From Phaeoceros laevis (lineage: Eukaryota; Anthocerotophyta; Anthocerotopsida; Notothyladales), in NCBI GenBank assembly GCA_049999765.1, contig JBNGIQ010008513.1:1-64000 (forward strand): DNA of 64,000 nucleotides. Reading direction: 5' to 3'. Under the pieces are notes generated by a model, which was not told the DNA's origin, did not search any database, and saw only the letters and a list, made by a program, of their open reading frames with translations. Shown here in pieces: positions 1 to 11,252 of the stretch. A program made the position numbers and the translations under genes. How positions within the stretch are numbered: position 1 is the stretch's first letter; the number at the start of each line of letters is the position of its first letter.

Positions 1-102
1 GGAGGGGAGAGAGAGGGGGCAGGCCGCGCGGGCAGCGCCGTACCCAGGCACGCCCCCCGCGAGCAACTTGGTGTGAAAACCTGGTGTCGCTTAGGCGCTG
101 CG

Positions 103-179
103 CCGGGAGTTGGCACACTCCAGCTGTTCGGTACGTTCACTTTCACAGAACGAGGAACAACCTCGCCAGAAAAAAGCAA
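103..179 (+). repeat. Direct repeat copy 1 (77 bp)
   Basis: This stretch matches 794-870 at about 73 of 77 positions (four substitutions, no gap). The second copy lies 72 nt past the glutaredoxin stop codon, in its probable 3' UTR. The copy here is beyond tRNA-Ala. This suggests a local duplication, or an insertion of the tRNA-bearing DNA between duplicated ends. Confidence 0.85.
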
Positions 180-243
180 AAAAAAGTAAGATTTTACCTA
201 TTATGCAGATAAATGTTAACATATTCTGAAAATTGTCTCAAAG

Positions 244-258
244 GGGGGTGTAGCTCAG

Positions 259-294
<36 letters not shown>

Positions 295-316
295 GGATCG
301 AAACCCGGCGTCTCCA
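244..316 (+). tRNA. tRNA-Ala (anticodon TGC)
   Basis: The 73-nt sequence folds as a standard cloverleaf: a 7-bp acceptor stem, a D arm starting GCTC, an anticodon stem CGCGC/GCGCG around the loop TTTGCAT, and a T arm CCGGG/CCCGG with loop ATCGAAA. The anticodon is TGC. The acceptor stem carries the G3:U70 wobble pair that alanyl-tRNA synthetase recognises, which confirms alanine identity. There is no intron and no encoded CCA. The gene lies inside a 691-bp interval bounded by a 77-bp direct repeat (103-179 and 794-870). Confidence 0.95.
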
Positions 317-793
317 TGGGATACGGTGCTCTCACGTTTACGATCTTGTTGTAAACTTTTCTGGTCCCCTTGCCAGAAGATGATGCGAAGGTGTTCGCAC
401 CGACATTGGTGTTGCTGTTATACAGGAACTGCCTGCCCGTAACCTGGATGTGCTTTACGGGCTGCTCGTAATCAGAGCACGGCGCATTCGATCATCTCCG
501 ACCGGAAGTCATCGCCCATCAAAGAGTCAAGGTACAGGGAACAACTTCACACTTCAGGAGTTGGCTAAGAGGGATAAAGCTAGAGCAACGGGAGAACTGT
601 GGAGACACGTAAACTAAGCAAGTCCACATACACCGAGTGCAGCTGCAAATTAGAACCATGATATGCTCCTACGCGAAATATCGGTTTCGGCCTATCGGGC
701 ACCTGCACTCATTAAACAATTAGGCAACTCGGCCCGCTAGGTTTCTGTAAAAAGACGGCAGCAAAGCGTCTTTCAATTTACAAGTGCATGATC

Positions 794-870
794 CCGGGAG
801 TTGGCACACGCCAGCCGTTCGGTACGTTCACTTTCACAAAACGAGGAACAACCTCGCCACAAAAAAGCAA
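794..870 (+). repeat. Direct repeat copy 2 (77 bp)
   Basis: Partner of 103-179. It lies in the probable 3' UTR of the glutaredoxin gene (minus strand; stop codon at 944-942). Apart from this repeat, 317-941 shows no gene. Confidence 0.85.
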
Positions 871-941
871 TGGATAGCTTCTCTCCTTAATTCTGATCTC
901 ATGTACAGAGAAGTGGCTTTCGGGCAAAAAGGGCTCGGTGG

Positions 942-1886
942 TCAAGCAGCCTGGGGTTCTTCTTGGAGAGCTCCAGCCTTTTTCAACAAAGGCACTAGCT
1001 TTCCCTGCTTGTGGAGAGCAACAGTATCTGAGGTAACAAACACACAAACAGTCAGCTGAATAACAGTCCTTCCAGTGAAAAATTGCTTGCCAAGCTACTA
1101 CCACAGGGAATATTGACTTGGCCGGTGTTCGGTACAGAATTGCCTAAAAAAACCAGCTCACCATCGCAGCCACCGATATGTGCTCCACCAATGAACACAT
1201 TAGGGACTGTCCGTTGTCCAGTCCAGGAGGTCAGAGCATTCTGGATGTTCCCTCCATCAACTGTTCCAAGCACCATCCGCACATATAAAGTCAGCTCAAT
1301 TTCACACAGACACCCCATCAGTGATCAACACAAGGTCACGATAATTGGCAAGCTCTACATCTACCTTCTTCGTCCAACTCGACAACAGTACCCCTCGCAC
1401 CTACTTCCGCGAACAACTGCTTCACCTTCCTACAGAAGGGGCAGTATGTTTTGCTGGCATCCACAACCACACCGGCAAACAATCAGGGCGCCAAAACCTA
1501 AACAATTGGCCAGCAAGCAGGCGGTGTTAACCAAGCAAGGCAGGTCAGGTCCTCCGGCTCGAATTGTACCTGAAAATGACCAAGGGATTGCTCGCAACTA
1601 GGTTCTGCACCTTGGACAGAGCTTGCGCGATGGGAGTGCCGGCATTCGCCATGGCGCCCGGATCGACAGAAGTGGAGGCAACACTGGCTTTGGAGGTGGA
1701 GGATCCCATACACAAAGGCCACGGGCAGGATATATCGTGCTGGCGGGAGATGAGAGAGAAGAGCAGCGCGAAGGACGCGACCAGGGCGATGCCGAGGCAG
1801 ACGGATGCGCGGAGGGAGAGAAGGACGCGTCGCGCTTTCGGTAGCGGGACGCGGCGCCTTCTGTGCAGCAGCTGCATATGCAACAA
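942..1886 (-). CDS. Membrane-anchored CPFC-type glutaredoxin
   Basis: Class I glutaredoxins reduce disulfides and glutathione mixed disulfides using glutathione. I reconstruct four exons: 1886-1570, 1453-1365, 1260-1162 and 1027-942. All joins are GT-AG and in frame, giving 196 residues. Residues about 18-46 form a hydrophobic segment preceded by arginines, so a signal anchor is likely, as in plant GRXC3/C4. The thioredoxin-like fold follows. The active site KTYCPFC has cysteines at about 110 and 113. A TVP motif with the cis-proline is followed by the glutathione-binding GGCDD. The tail KLVPLLKKAGAL is typical of the family. The CPFC active site departs from the usual CPYC; both are functional in known glutaredoxins. 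The start ATG at 1886 is the first in frame; a second Met lies three residues in. The gene is divergent from the V-ATPase gene with only 250 bp between start codons, so the two probably share a promoter region. Confidence 0.9.
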
Positions 1887-2136
1887 GCCGCCCAGGCAGC
1901 TTCTTTCTTGCCAGGATTCCAGTCACACGATAACCGGATGACGGCGCGTCCTAGCCCCAGCTGCCGGTTAGCGTCGTTGTGTTGCCGGTCAAACCACAGC
2001 CCTAATCCGTCCCGACAAATAAGCACGTTAATTATCTACAGACTCCATTTAGCAGGTCTCTTCTTCCACGTCGAAGACTCGAGTCACTCTTTGCCCATTA
2101 TAGCTGGGAACGTGGAAGCCTTGCTTTTTGGTTAAA
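1887..2136. promoter_or_regulatory. Short divergent promoter region (glutaredoxin / V-ATPase subunit a)
   Basis: Only 250 bp separate the two start codons, which face away from each other. Both 5' UTRs and both core promoters must lie here unless an upstream noncoding exon was missed. No clear TATA box is visible. The assignment is from geometry alone. Confidence 0.5.
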
Positions 2137-5100
2137 ATGGATATGTTTCGATCTATTGATATGATCCTTGCACAATTGGTTATTCCAGCTGAGTCTGCTC
2201 ATGATACAATCACATATCTAGGAGAAGTTGGCTTGCTTCACTTTAGAGATGTATCTACCCTAAACTTAGACTCTGCTATTATTTGTCACAAAGGATATTA
2301 TGTTGCAAAAATTTTAAACTAAGTACTAGAAATGTATATCTAGTGACTATATTTTGCAATACTGCAGCTCAATATGAAGAAAAGTGCTTCCCAAAAAACT
2401 TATGCAACTCAAGTAATATGGTTGTGGACTTTATAGTCTTGCCCTTCATAGATCCATTTATATTTGTACATTTGTTTGTGGAATAGCTAAAATACAAGGA
2501 GGTGGTCTTTTAGGTTAAGCAATGTGGTGAAATGGTTCGAAAGCTAAGGTACTTAAAAGATCAAATGTCAAAAGCACAAATCAATACAAGTGCCTTACCA
2601 GCATCACATATATCCATTGGACTTCCTGAACTACAGGTAGAGAGTTATTTGCATCCTTTGCTTTGTCTACTACTGTTTATATTAATGAGTTTTGCCAAGT
2701 TGTTAATCTTATTTTAGCTTCCATGTATGGATTGCACAGACTAGACTTATTTGCATCCTTTCCTTTGTGTACTACTTTTAATGTTAATTTTTTCAAGTTG
2801 TTAACCTTGCTTTGGCTTCCATGTATGAATTGCACAGACCAGACTCAATGACTTTGAATCTGAGATAGTAGAAATCAATGCAAATAGCAATACACTTGCA
2901 AGCAACCATAGTGAATTAACTGAGTTCATGTTGGTGCTTAACAAGGTGTTTTTCTAAAGTCTTTGACTTCAACTACAAATATCATGTTTCCCTTGAAAAA
3001 ATGATACTAATTTTCATATGTTAGTAGGTTGGTGATTTTTTTGGTCGAGCTCGTGGTAATGTAATAAAAAAACAATTCCAAGAAGCTTCAACTTCCGGAA
3101 ACGAGTCTATGGATAGTCCACTACTTGGTCAGGTATTACTCTATTCGATAGCTATGGGTTGACATGGATTTTAGTTCAGAATATCTAAACTGATCAATAG
3201 CAAACGATATATATGTATATATAAGTTGTTTCCTCATCACCCAATACATATATGTACAGATCAATTTTTTGCTGAATTACAAGATGCTTATGATAGTTAT
3301 AAAACTCAATAATTCTTTTATAGCTCTATAGCATGCGAATGGAAAAATAAAAATTGTCTCAACAATAACATAGCTACATGTGCTCAGGAGATGCAGACCG
3401 AACCGTCGAAACATGGTGGGCTGCGATATATAACCGGCTTGGTTCTGAAAGACAAAGTAGCCACATTTGAACGCATATTATTTCGAGCAACTCGAGGAAA
3501 CATGCTTGTTAAAAAAGTTTTTTCTCACGAATCTCTACTTGATCCAAGTACAGGGGAAAAGGTACAAAAATATAGATGAATATGTTGAACTATATGAAGA
3601 TTAGATTTAAGCCTCTCATGAAAAATATCATTCAAATCTCTCGCATCTAGGTAGCAAAGGTGGTTTTTGTGGTTTTCTATTCGGGGGAGCATGCACAAAA
3701 CAGGATTATCAAGATCTGTGATGCACTTGGAGTGAATAGGTATTCTTTTTCAGAGGATGCTAGCTATTTAAGGCAAATGCAAGATGAGGTATGAATTATA
3801 GTGGATACTTGTCTTTCCATTGTTTATTAGCTTAATCTTGCAAAAGCTTTTAGGCATAAGCTCCTTTTCTATATGTAGGTTAAGGAGAAACTAAATGAAC
3901 TTCAAACAACCCTTGAGATGGCCATTAATCATAAAAATGAGGTCCTTATTAACATTGGCCAACATTTAGATCATTGGACATCAATAGTAAGAGTTATTTA
4001 ACTTATGATATACTTGCTCAAGAACTCATTACCCTAATAGTCCTTCGCCGACGTTTTAGTATCACACCATGGAAGACAATATTCTTACATGTCTCAGGTG
4101 TCTTAAATCTAGGTTATACGCGAAAAGGCTACATTTCACACCCTCAACATGCTCAATATAGATGTAACACAAAAATGTTTTATTGGAGAAGCTTGGTGTC
4201 CTGTTATAGGGAGGGAAAAGGTGAAAATATGTAAAACTAGACTTTATCTAATTGGCTTGTCTTCTTTGTTGTGGTTTAACATAGCTGAAGCGCACTTATT
4301 TAATAAGCTCATGGTTTTGTTGAAAAGGATAGAGTAGGTACAAGAAGCTTTGCACTTATTTAATAAGCTCATGGTTTTGTTGAAAGGATATAATAGGTAC
4401 AAGAAGCTTTGCACTTATTTAATAAGCTCATGATTTTGTTGAAAGGATATAGTAGGTACAAGAAGCTTTGCATGATGCAGCTGCGCATAGTGCCACACAA
4501 GTTTCAACAATTTTTCAAGCCATTTCTTCGAAAGAAATGCCACCAACCTTCTACATGACGAATAAATATACGGAAGCTTTCCAATCCATAGTTGATGCTT
4601 ACGGGTACTATGCTTCAGTTTCCAGCTATACAATGTTGTTCTATGATAATTCTTTTAAATAAAAGAATATGATTCAATATAAATCCCTAGGAGCATATTA
4701 TAATTAATGTGTTGAGTGTATTGATTAATTTTTGTATTCAATAATCAAGTTCAATTTGAATGGGTTTTGGTCTACTGGTTGCTATTGCAGAATGTGCCGA
4801 TACAAAGAAGCAAATCCAGCCGTGTTCACAATAGTGACTTTTCCTTTCTTCTTTGCGGTCATGTTTGGAGATTGGGGTCATGGGATAGTCCTCACTAGTG
4901 CATCTTTGTGGCTTATTTTAAACGAAAAGAAGTTACAAAGTCAAGTATGTAAACTTAATTATATCTTGATGTTATGTTGAAATATTTTGAAGAAAAACTA
5001 AATATAAAAAATATACAGAAATTGGGTGATATTATGGAAATGGCTTTCTCAGGACGTTATATCATTCTTCCGATGTCCTTGTTTTCAATTTATACTGGAT

Positions 5101-6806
5101 TAATATACAATGAGTTTTTTTCCGTTCCATTTGAGATTTTTGGACATTCCGCATATGCTTGTAATTCAAGAGACCAACCACAAGATTGTAGGTAGTTGAG
5201 CACTTCATGTTCACCATAAAACAAAAGTTGTAGCTACATCAAATATTTGGCTTAATATCCAATACAATAATTGTTAACTTCGATTCATTGTTCACAAATG
5301 AAGTTATTGTATCGTGTATTGTACATCTCACAAAGTGTGTACCTTTTTATAGGAACGCTACAACATCGGGGCTTGTAAAAGTAAGCTCGACTCCATATCC
5401 ATTTGGTGTGGACCCAAGCTGGCATGGAAGCAGATCTGAACTTCCCTTTTTAAACTCAATGAAAATGAAAATGTCTATATTGATGGGAGTCACTCACATG
5501 TTCACAGGCATAGGCCACAGCTACTACAATGCAAAATTTTTCAAAAATCCATTGAATATCAAGTGAGGTTTTATGTGCGAGCATTATATATATGTCTTAT
5601 CATGTCATAGCACCCAATTAAAGAACTTTAACTTATATTTGGACATGTCAGAAACTTTATTTGTATTTCTGTAGGTATGAGTTTATACCACAAATGTTGT
5701 TCCTGGGAGCTCTATTTGGATACCTGTCTCTCCTTATTTTGATAAAATGGTGCACCGGGTCACAAGCTGACTTATATCATGTAATGATATATATGTTTTT
5801 AAGTCCTCTTAGCCCCCTAGATGAAAATCAATTATATTGGGGCCAAACGTTCATTCAGGTGTGCTACATATTAGTTACTCAATGAGCTTGATTAATACTG
5901 CATGATATCACGAGACTCATTTATCCACAAATATCTAGGTCATATTGTTACTTATAGCATTTATAGCTGTTCCTTGGATGCTTGTACCAAAACCTCTTAT
6001 TTTAAAAAAGCAATGGCAAGAGGTATTTTCTGCTTACACATTTGCATTAGACCTGAAAATCCACACTCTTAATAACATAAATCTGAATATGAAGAGATTA
6101 GTTATGGAAAAATAAATATTTATTCAGAGGATGCGAGGTCGTGGGTATGGAGTTCTGGGTGCCACAACTCATGAAAGCACTCATGGTACAAGAGCGCATG
6201 GAGATGAACATGAAGACTCTAGTGAGCACGAACACCATGAAGAAGATCATGAAGAGTTTGACTTTGGAGAAATATTTGTGCACCAAATGATACACACAAT
6301 AGAATTTGTTCTTGGAGCCGTATCTAATACAGCATCTTACTTGCGGTTGTGGGCACTTAGGTGCAATAAACAGAAAATTTTGTGCATAAATTTCTTTCTA
6401 TACGACTCTTGTATAAGTGTTGAATTGCTGAAATAACTCCTACTCTTTGGTTGGTTGCAGCCTTGCACATGCTCAACTCTCGGCAGTCTTCTACCAAAAA
6501 GTGTTAATGTTAGCATGGGAGTAAGTTTGATTCTTTAATAACTATTATCAATTGCTTGAACACGCTACAGCTAGATGGACTATTAATTTCTATTTTGGCA
6601 GGTATGAGAGTCCAATAGTCAGACTTATTGGACTCTTCATTTTTGCTTGTGCCACTTTAATGGTGTTGCTTATAATGGAAACATTGAGTGCTTTCCTTCA
6701 TGCATTAAGACTACATTGGGTGGAGTTCATGAACAAGTTTTACGCTGGTGATGGTTATAAATTTATTCCATTTTCCTTTGCTTCTTTGTCCTATGAAGAA
6801 GAGTAA
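2137..6806 (+). CDS. VHA-a: V-type proton ATPase subunit a (Vo membrane subunit)
   Basis: Subunit a forms the two proton half-channels of the vacuolar or endosomal H+-ATPase. The gene has 18 exons: 2137-2250, 2368-2412, 2514-2636, 2838-2945, 3028-3132, 3388-3561, 3651-3788, 3879-3986, 4113-4220, 4456-4604, 4791-4944, 5019-5191, 5353-5562, 5675-5858, 5939-6022, 6128-6360, 6461-6520 and 6602-6806. All are in phase, giving 824 residues, close to the family's usual 815-830. The N-terminal cytosolic half contains [10 protein letters not shown]; the membrane half contains FGDWGHG. The two conserved membrane arginines are present, at about 732 in SYLRLWALS and about 793 in [11 protein letters not shown]. 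An acidic, His-rich loop at about 675-702 is usual. The exons are markedly AT-rich compared with neighbouring genes, and the introns are short. The intron before exon 10 holds three tandem copies of its own 3' splice site (see repeat at 4292-4469). No frame break was found, so the gene looks functional. Confidence 0.95.
4292..4469 (+). repeat. Three-copy 59/60-bp tandem repeat spanning a 3' splice site
   Basis: Units are 4292-4351, 4352-4410 and 4411-4469, nearly identical. Each ends with the same intron end and exon start (TAG then GTACAAGAAGCTTT). AG sites followed by this exon start lie at 4335-4337, 4394-4396 and 4453-4455. Only the last leads into the conserved exon starting at 4456. The upstream copies are 59 and 118 nt away, neither a multiple of three, so using them would shift the reading frame. 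Confidence 0.95.
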
Positions 6807-8750
6807 GGAGAAGTTCTAAGTGGTGCTAACAAGTTGTTTAGTACTCTGTTGATATACATATTTGGAAGGAATAAAGCAACTTTTGTCTCCAATACGCGTA
6901 AAACATGTCATGCCATAAAACTAATATTTCCCGGTAGAGTAGTTGGCACACATATCGGCGCTTTAAGCGGTAAATTCAATATAGGGTAGTAAAAAATCAA
7001 AAAAATCTCATGACGTGTGGTGTACATTCAAGAGCTTAACCCCAAGTTTTTACATCAATCAAAGTTAAAATGAGAAAGTTACACGAATGAACCCAAAAAC
7101 GCTTGTTTGAGTGTTTTCAAACATCATCTGCTATGGCCCACCCTAGACTCAAAAGAGACGAAGAAGCCGCCACTAGGCAACATGCTATTTTTCAGATCTG
7201 GAAGATGAAAAATTAATAAGAAACGTGTAGAAACTGTGTGTTAGAGCACATGTCAGTGTCGGAATGTGGTACATTTCACTGTTGGTGCAGGTTCAGCTAT
7301 TGGTATGTGGGCCATCACTCTAGTTTCCAGCTCATAAAAATTTAAGGTGGTTGTCCCCTCCACATAGTCTAGCTTGCAAAACTACTCTTTTGGATTTGAA
7401 GTCCTGGCCATGTAAACTGCTTCCAGCGTGCAGCAGCTACTAGAATTGTGACTACCATAATTATGACTTTGCACTTGAGTACCTAGGGAGGTGGTGGCAA
7501 CGATGGCCGATGTGATGGCATCACTTCCTTCCCATTTGTTCTGCCACAGTGGGGGCAAATATGAAAAATGTGTAGTCATAATTTTTATGATGTATAATTG
7601 ACACTTCCTTGCCATTGAACAAATTTGATGAAAGCGATCGATTATCGGAGGGGAGATTTATAAAAATTGGCTCAAGAGGTCTTGTCTGCGGAACGGCTCC
7701 AAAGATAATTGGCCCTCATATTCATCCCACTTGGAACCGTTACTAGGCTACAAGACAAACGTGAGGTTTTCCATGGCCACGTGCCTATGGTTAGTGAAGC
7801 ATGTAAGGAGTTTTTTTTTTCCCGTGGAGCGAGCGTTGTGAGGTGAACAACGTTGTCGCAGCAGTTCATTAGAGATTGGATGAGGATACAGTAAGACTAG
7901 GTCTACTAATGGGCTTAGGTTACCGGGATGCCATGCAGGCAGAACACAAGAGGACACGTATGAGTAAAAACGATTCGCGCCAAAACAGAAAGAAGCGGGC
8001 ACGGCGTTGAGATTCTTAGGTTGCTTAGCCTGCAGGTCACGCAAGTCATTTTGCAATGTGGAATTTATTCTGACCTATTACTTTGCTCGCTCAACGACAC
8101 CAGGGCAGGCAGGTGGTAGGGGCCAGGAGGGAACTGATGATGGTAGAGGACCTGCGAACTTAGTTGGAAGGCCATTTGAGAGAGTGCTTCTCCCTATTCG
8201 GTAAGCTAATTTTCTCTAATGGCGTGTGTCATTCCTGTGGCAACTTCGGAAGATGTCAAACCCTAGCTAGCGCTGGTAACCTGCCAGTCTTAAACTCGGC
8301 CTGTTGCGCATGCTCAACAGTAAATTCATTCATCAGCTACCCTAGTTGCACGCGTTCCTGATTGACGATTCTCCTTGCCGGGAGAGGCATGGAGCTTGGT
8401 GTAGAGGAGAGCAGCAATTAATTATTTCAGCAGGATGAGGTGATGAGTTGAGCGAGGTCAAGAGTTGAGCTGACATGCATTCAGCCTCCCCGTGAAAGCT
8501 AAGATTTGGGAAGTCCATCTCCACCGGTTTCTGTCAATTGATTCACGATTGTAGACTGTAGAGATCTCCTGGTTCTGTTTCCTGCATATCCTTATTACAG
8601 GTGTTGTGTGCCGTCTTTCCCGCATACATACGCGCTGGCATCTGACGCTCGCGCATTGGCCGAATTAAATTCTGACGTTTCTGATTACTACTGTCATCTT
8701 TTTACAGAATGAGTGGCAGCAGCCCTCATATGCAGAGGCGGTTCATCCGG
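6807..8750. other. Intergenic, no gene recognised
   Basis: The V-ATPase 3' end (with an AATAAA-like motif near 6870) is followed by about 1.9 kb with many stop codons in all frames. I see no protein family, RNA gene or long repeat. Confidence 0.6.
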
Positions 8751-8756
8751 GCAGGG

Positions 8757-8764
8757 TATATAAG
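8757..8764 (+). promoter_or_regulatory. Candidate TATA box of the glyoxal oxidase gene
   Basis: The sequence TATATAAG stands in a moderately GC-rich setting about 440 bp before the ATG at 9200. It would imply a 5' leader of roughly 400 nt. Motif only; no other support. Confidence 0.35.
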
Positions 8765-9199
8765 ACTAATATATATCCTCCTTTTTCCCTTCTGCTCCAC
8801 AGGACGACAGTATCGCTGGAAAGCTTTCCTGGCACTGGCTGCATAATTCAGAGACAAGAGAGAGAGGACGAAAAGGGAGGAAGAGAAGGTCAGAGGCGAG
8901 AGACGTGCATAATGTGGGGGTCCCGCTAGCGCGCCGGACATGATCCAAAAAAAGCATGAGCCTAAAGAATGTCTGGCTAGCTAGCTACGTACAAGACTTG
9001 CTAGCCAGCCAGGTTGCGGTGTTCGGGCTCGCTTTCAACGCCGAGCCTTCCTTTCCTTCGTTTGCGGCTCGTCCCAGCTCACCATCTTCCTTTTGGCTTT
9101 GCGCTTGCTGCCTTTCTTATCTGTTGAAGCTCTTGCCTGCCCCGATGATGAGACAGACGAGGGGCATTGCGCTAGCAGGCAGCTAGCTAGGGGCTCCCA

Positions 9200-10879
9200 A
9201 TGCAGCCGCGTGCCATAGCTAGGTATGGCGGATGCCGGCGGGAGGCGACGCTGCTGGCACTGGTAGCACTACTCCTAGCAGCGGTGGTGGAGAGATGCAG
9301 CGCGGCCGTGGGGGCGGGATCATGGAAGGTGATTGTCGAGAATGCGGGCGTCTCAGCGATGCACATGGCGGTGGTGCACACCAACAAGGTGGTGATGTTC
9401 GACCGCACCGATTTCGGGCCGTCGCAGATTCTTCTCCCCGACGGCCGCTGCCGCAACAACCCCCTGGACCTGGCGCTCAAGGTGGACTGCTACGCGCACA
9501 GCATCGAGCTGGACATCCAGAGCACACAGGTGCGGGCGCTGGAGATCTTCAGCGACACCTGGTGCTCCTCGGGCTACTTCACGCCCAACGGGACGCTGGT
9601 GAACACCGGGGGCTACAACGACGGGGAGAAGGTGGTGCGCCAGTTCGACCCGGACTGCGGCAGCCCTGGCGCCTGCGACTGGAAGGAGCTGAGCAGCCCG
9701 GCGCTGAACCAGAAGCGGTGGTACGCCACGGACCAGGTGCTGCCCGACGGCCGGGCCTTCATCCTGGGAGGCACCGCCGTCTTCAGCTACGAGTTCCTGC
9801 CCAAGGCTGGGGCCAGCGTGGAGCTGCCCTTCCTCCGCGACACCAACGTCCCCGGGGTGCAGAACAATCTGTACCCGTTCGTGCACCTGGCGCCCGACGG
9901 CACCCTCTTCATCTTCGCCAACAACAGGTCCATCCTGCTGGACGTGGCCGGCAACAGGGTGGTGCGGACGTTCCCGGACCTGCCCAGCGGCGGGGACGGC
10001 GGCGGCAGGAACTACCCGTCCACGGGCTCCTCCGTCATGCTGCCCCTGCAAGCCCAGGACAAGTTCCGGAGGCTGGGGGTGCTGGTGTGCGGGGGCGCCC
10101 CCGCCGGCGCCTTCAGGAGCGCAAATTCCAAGGTCTTCGTGCCGGCGCTCGACACCTGCGGCAGGATTGTGGTGACGGACCCCAATCCCAGTTGGCAGAT
10201 TGAGAAGATGCCAATTCCCAGAGTCATGGGGGACATGCTCATCCTGCCCACGGGCGACGTCATCGTTCTCAACGGCTGCTCCAGCGGCGCTGCGGGATGG
10301 GGGCTGGCCAAGGACGCCGTGCTCACGCCGCTGCTCTACCGGCCGGGCCTGGCCGCGGGCAAGCGCTTCCAGACGCTGCGCGCCTCGGCGGTGCCGCGGG
10401 TGTACCACTCCACGGCGTCGCTGCTGCCGGACGGCCGCGTGCTGGTGGGGGGCAGCAACACGCACTCGGGCTACGTCTTCACGGGGGAGTTCCCCACGGA
10501 GCTGCGCCTCGAGGCCTACAGCCCGTGGTACCTGAGCAAGAGCAAGGACGCTGTGCGGCCCGCCATCACGGCCGTCTCCGCCGTCGACCTGCTGCTCAAG
10601 AAGAGCTTCAAGCTCTTCTTCACCGTCGGCAACGCTGTGCTCCCGGCGGTGGGGGACCTGCAGGTCACCATGTACGCGCCGCCCTTCACCACGCACTCCT
10701 TCTCCATGGGCCAGAGGCACCTCTTCCTCAGCTTCGGCAAGCTGCGCAGGTCGGGCGCCGGCTTCGCCATCAACGTCAAGGCTCCCCCGTCCACCAAGAT
10801 CGCCCCGTCGGGCTACTACTACCTCTTCCTCCTTCACAAGGGCATTCCCAGTCCCGCAACCTGGGTTCGGGTGCCCTAG
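9200..10879 (+). CDS. Glyoxal oxidase / galactose oxidase-like copper radical oxidase, secreted
   Basis: Copper radical oxidases of this family oxidise aldehydes or alcohols and release H2O2 in the cell wall. The plant GLOX members act in wall and pollen processes. The gene is a single exon of 559 residues, a usual length. Residues about 17-36 form a hydrophobic signal peptide. The seven-bladed beta-propeller follows, with the cofactor cysteine at about 122 in the motif WCSSG. The partner tyrosine is at about 175 in RWYAT. Copper-site tyrosine and histidine lie at about 402-403 in RVYHSTASLLPDGRVLVGGSN. The C-terminal domain supplies a histidine at about 499 in APPFTTHS. All residues needed for the Tyr-Cys cofactor and copper site are present. 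The coding sequence is very GC-rich, in strong contrast with the V-ATPase gene upstream. Intronless structure is common in plant GLOX genes. Confidence 0.95.
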   Translation: MQPRAIARYGGCRREATLLALVALLLAAVVERCSAAVGAGSWKVIVENAGVSAMHMAVVHTNKVVMFDRTDFGPSQILLPDGRCRNNPLDLALKVDCYAHSIELDIQSTQVRALEIFSDTWCSSGYFTPNGTLVNTGGYNDGEKVVRQFDPDCGSPGACDWKELSSPALNQKRWYATDQVLPDGRAFILGGTAVFSYEFLPKAGASVELPFLRDTNVPGVQNNLYPFVHLAPDGTLFIFANNRSILLDVAGNRVVRTFPDLPSGGDGGGRNYPSTGSSVMLPLQAQDKFRRLGVLVCGGAPAGAFRSANSKVFVPALDTCGRIVVTDPNPSWQIEKMPIPRVMGDMLILPTGDVIVLNGCSSGAAGWGLAKDAVLTPLLYRPGLAAGKRFQTLRASAVPRVYHSTASLLPDGRVLVGGSNTHSGYVFTGEFPTELRLEAYSPWYLSKSKDAVRPAITAVSAVDLLLKKSFKLFFTVGNAVLPAVGDLQVTMYAPPFTTHSFSMGQRHLFLSFGKLRRSGAGFAINVKAPPSTKIAPSGYYYLFLLHKGIPSPATWVRVP

Positions 10880-10911
10880 CTAGCTAGCCCCCTGTATGCA
10901 TTCATTCCTGT

Positions 10912-11252
10912 ACTCTTTAATTCTTTCTTAGTAATGTAGTGTAGATCGGCTGGCAGGATTCCCGCACGAATTGATTCCAGCAGACTATTCTTCTCTCAGC
11001 ATCTTTTAATGCCTACATGTCAGCGTGTCACTTGTGTTTGAAAATTGGAACAATGGCAGAACTCTTTAATTCTTTCTTAGCTATGTACTAAATACAGTGT
11101 AGATGTAGATGGGCTGGCAGGATTCCGGCAAGAACTAGTTCCAGCAGAAACATATTCTATCCTGCTGGCCCCAGCAGAAGTGCATCCTTTTGTTTTAAGA
11201 GTCTTTTAATGCCTACATGTCACATATGTTTGGAAATTGAAACAATGGCAGA
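10912..11252 (+). repeat. Diverged tandem duplication of the glyoxal oxidase 3' flank
   Basis: Copy A (about 10912-11059) and copy B (about 11060-11252) share the blocks CTCTTTAATTCTTTCTTAG, GGCTGGCAGGATTCC, TTTTAATGCCTACATGTCA and AACAATGGCAGAA in the same order, with small insertions in copy B. Just after copy B the 13-mer AATGGCAGAATGC is repeated three times (about 11243-11285). This is probably a local duplication in the 3' UTR or flank. Confidence 0.8.

Noticed and set aside
1083-1601. 172-residue plus-strand frame over the glutaredoxin gene
   Set aside because: Antisense shadow. The minus-strand exons give a complete glutaredoxin with active site and GGCDD.
9232-10837. Long open frames on both strands inside the glyoxal oxidase gene (up to about 490 residues)
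   Set aside because: They are by-products of very GC-rich coding DNA, with low-complexity Arg/Ala/Gly/Val translations and no family match. The real frame has all copper-site residues.
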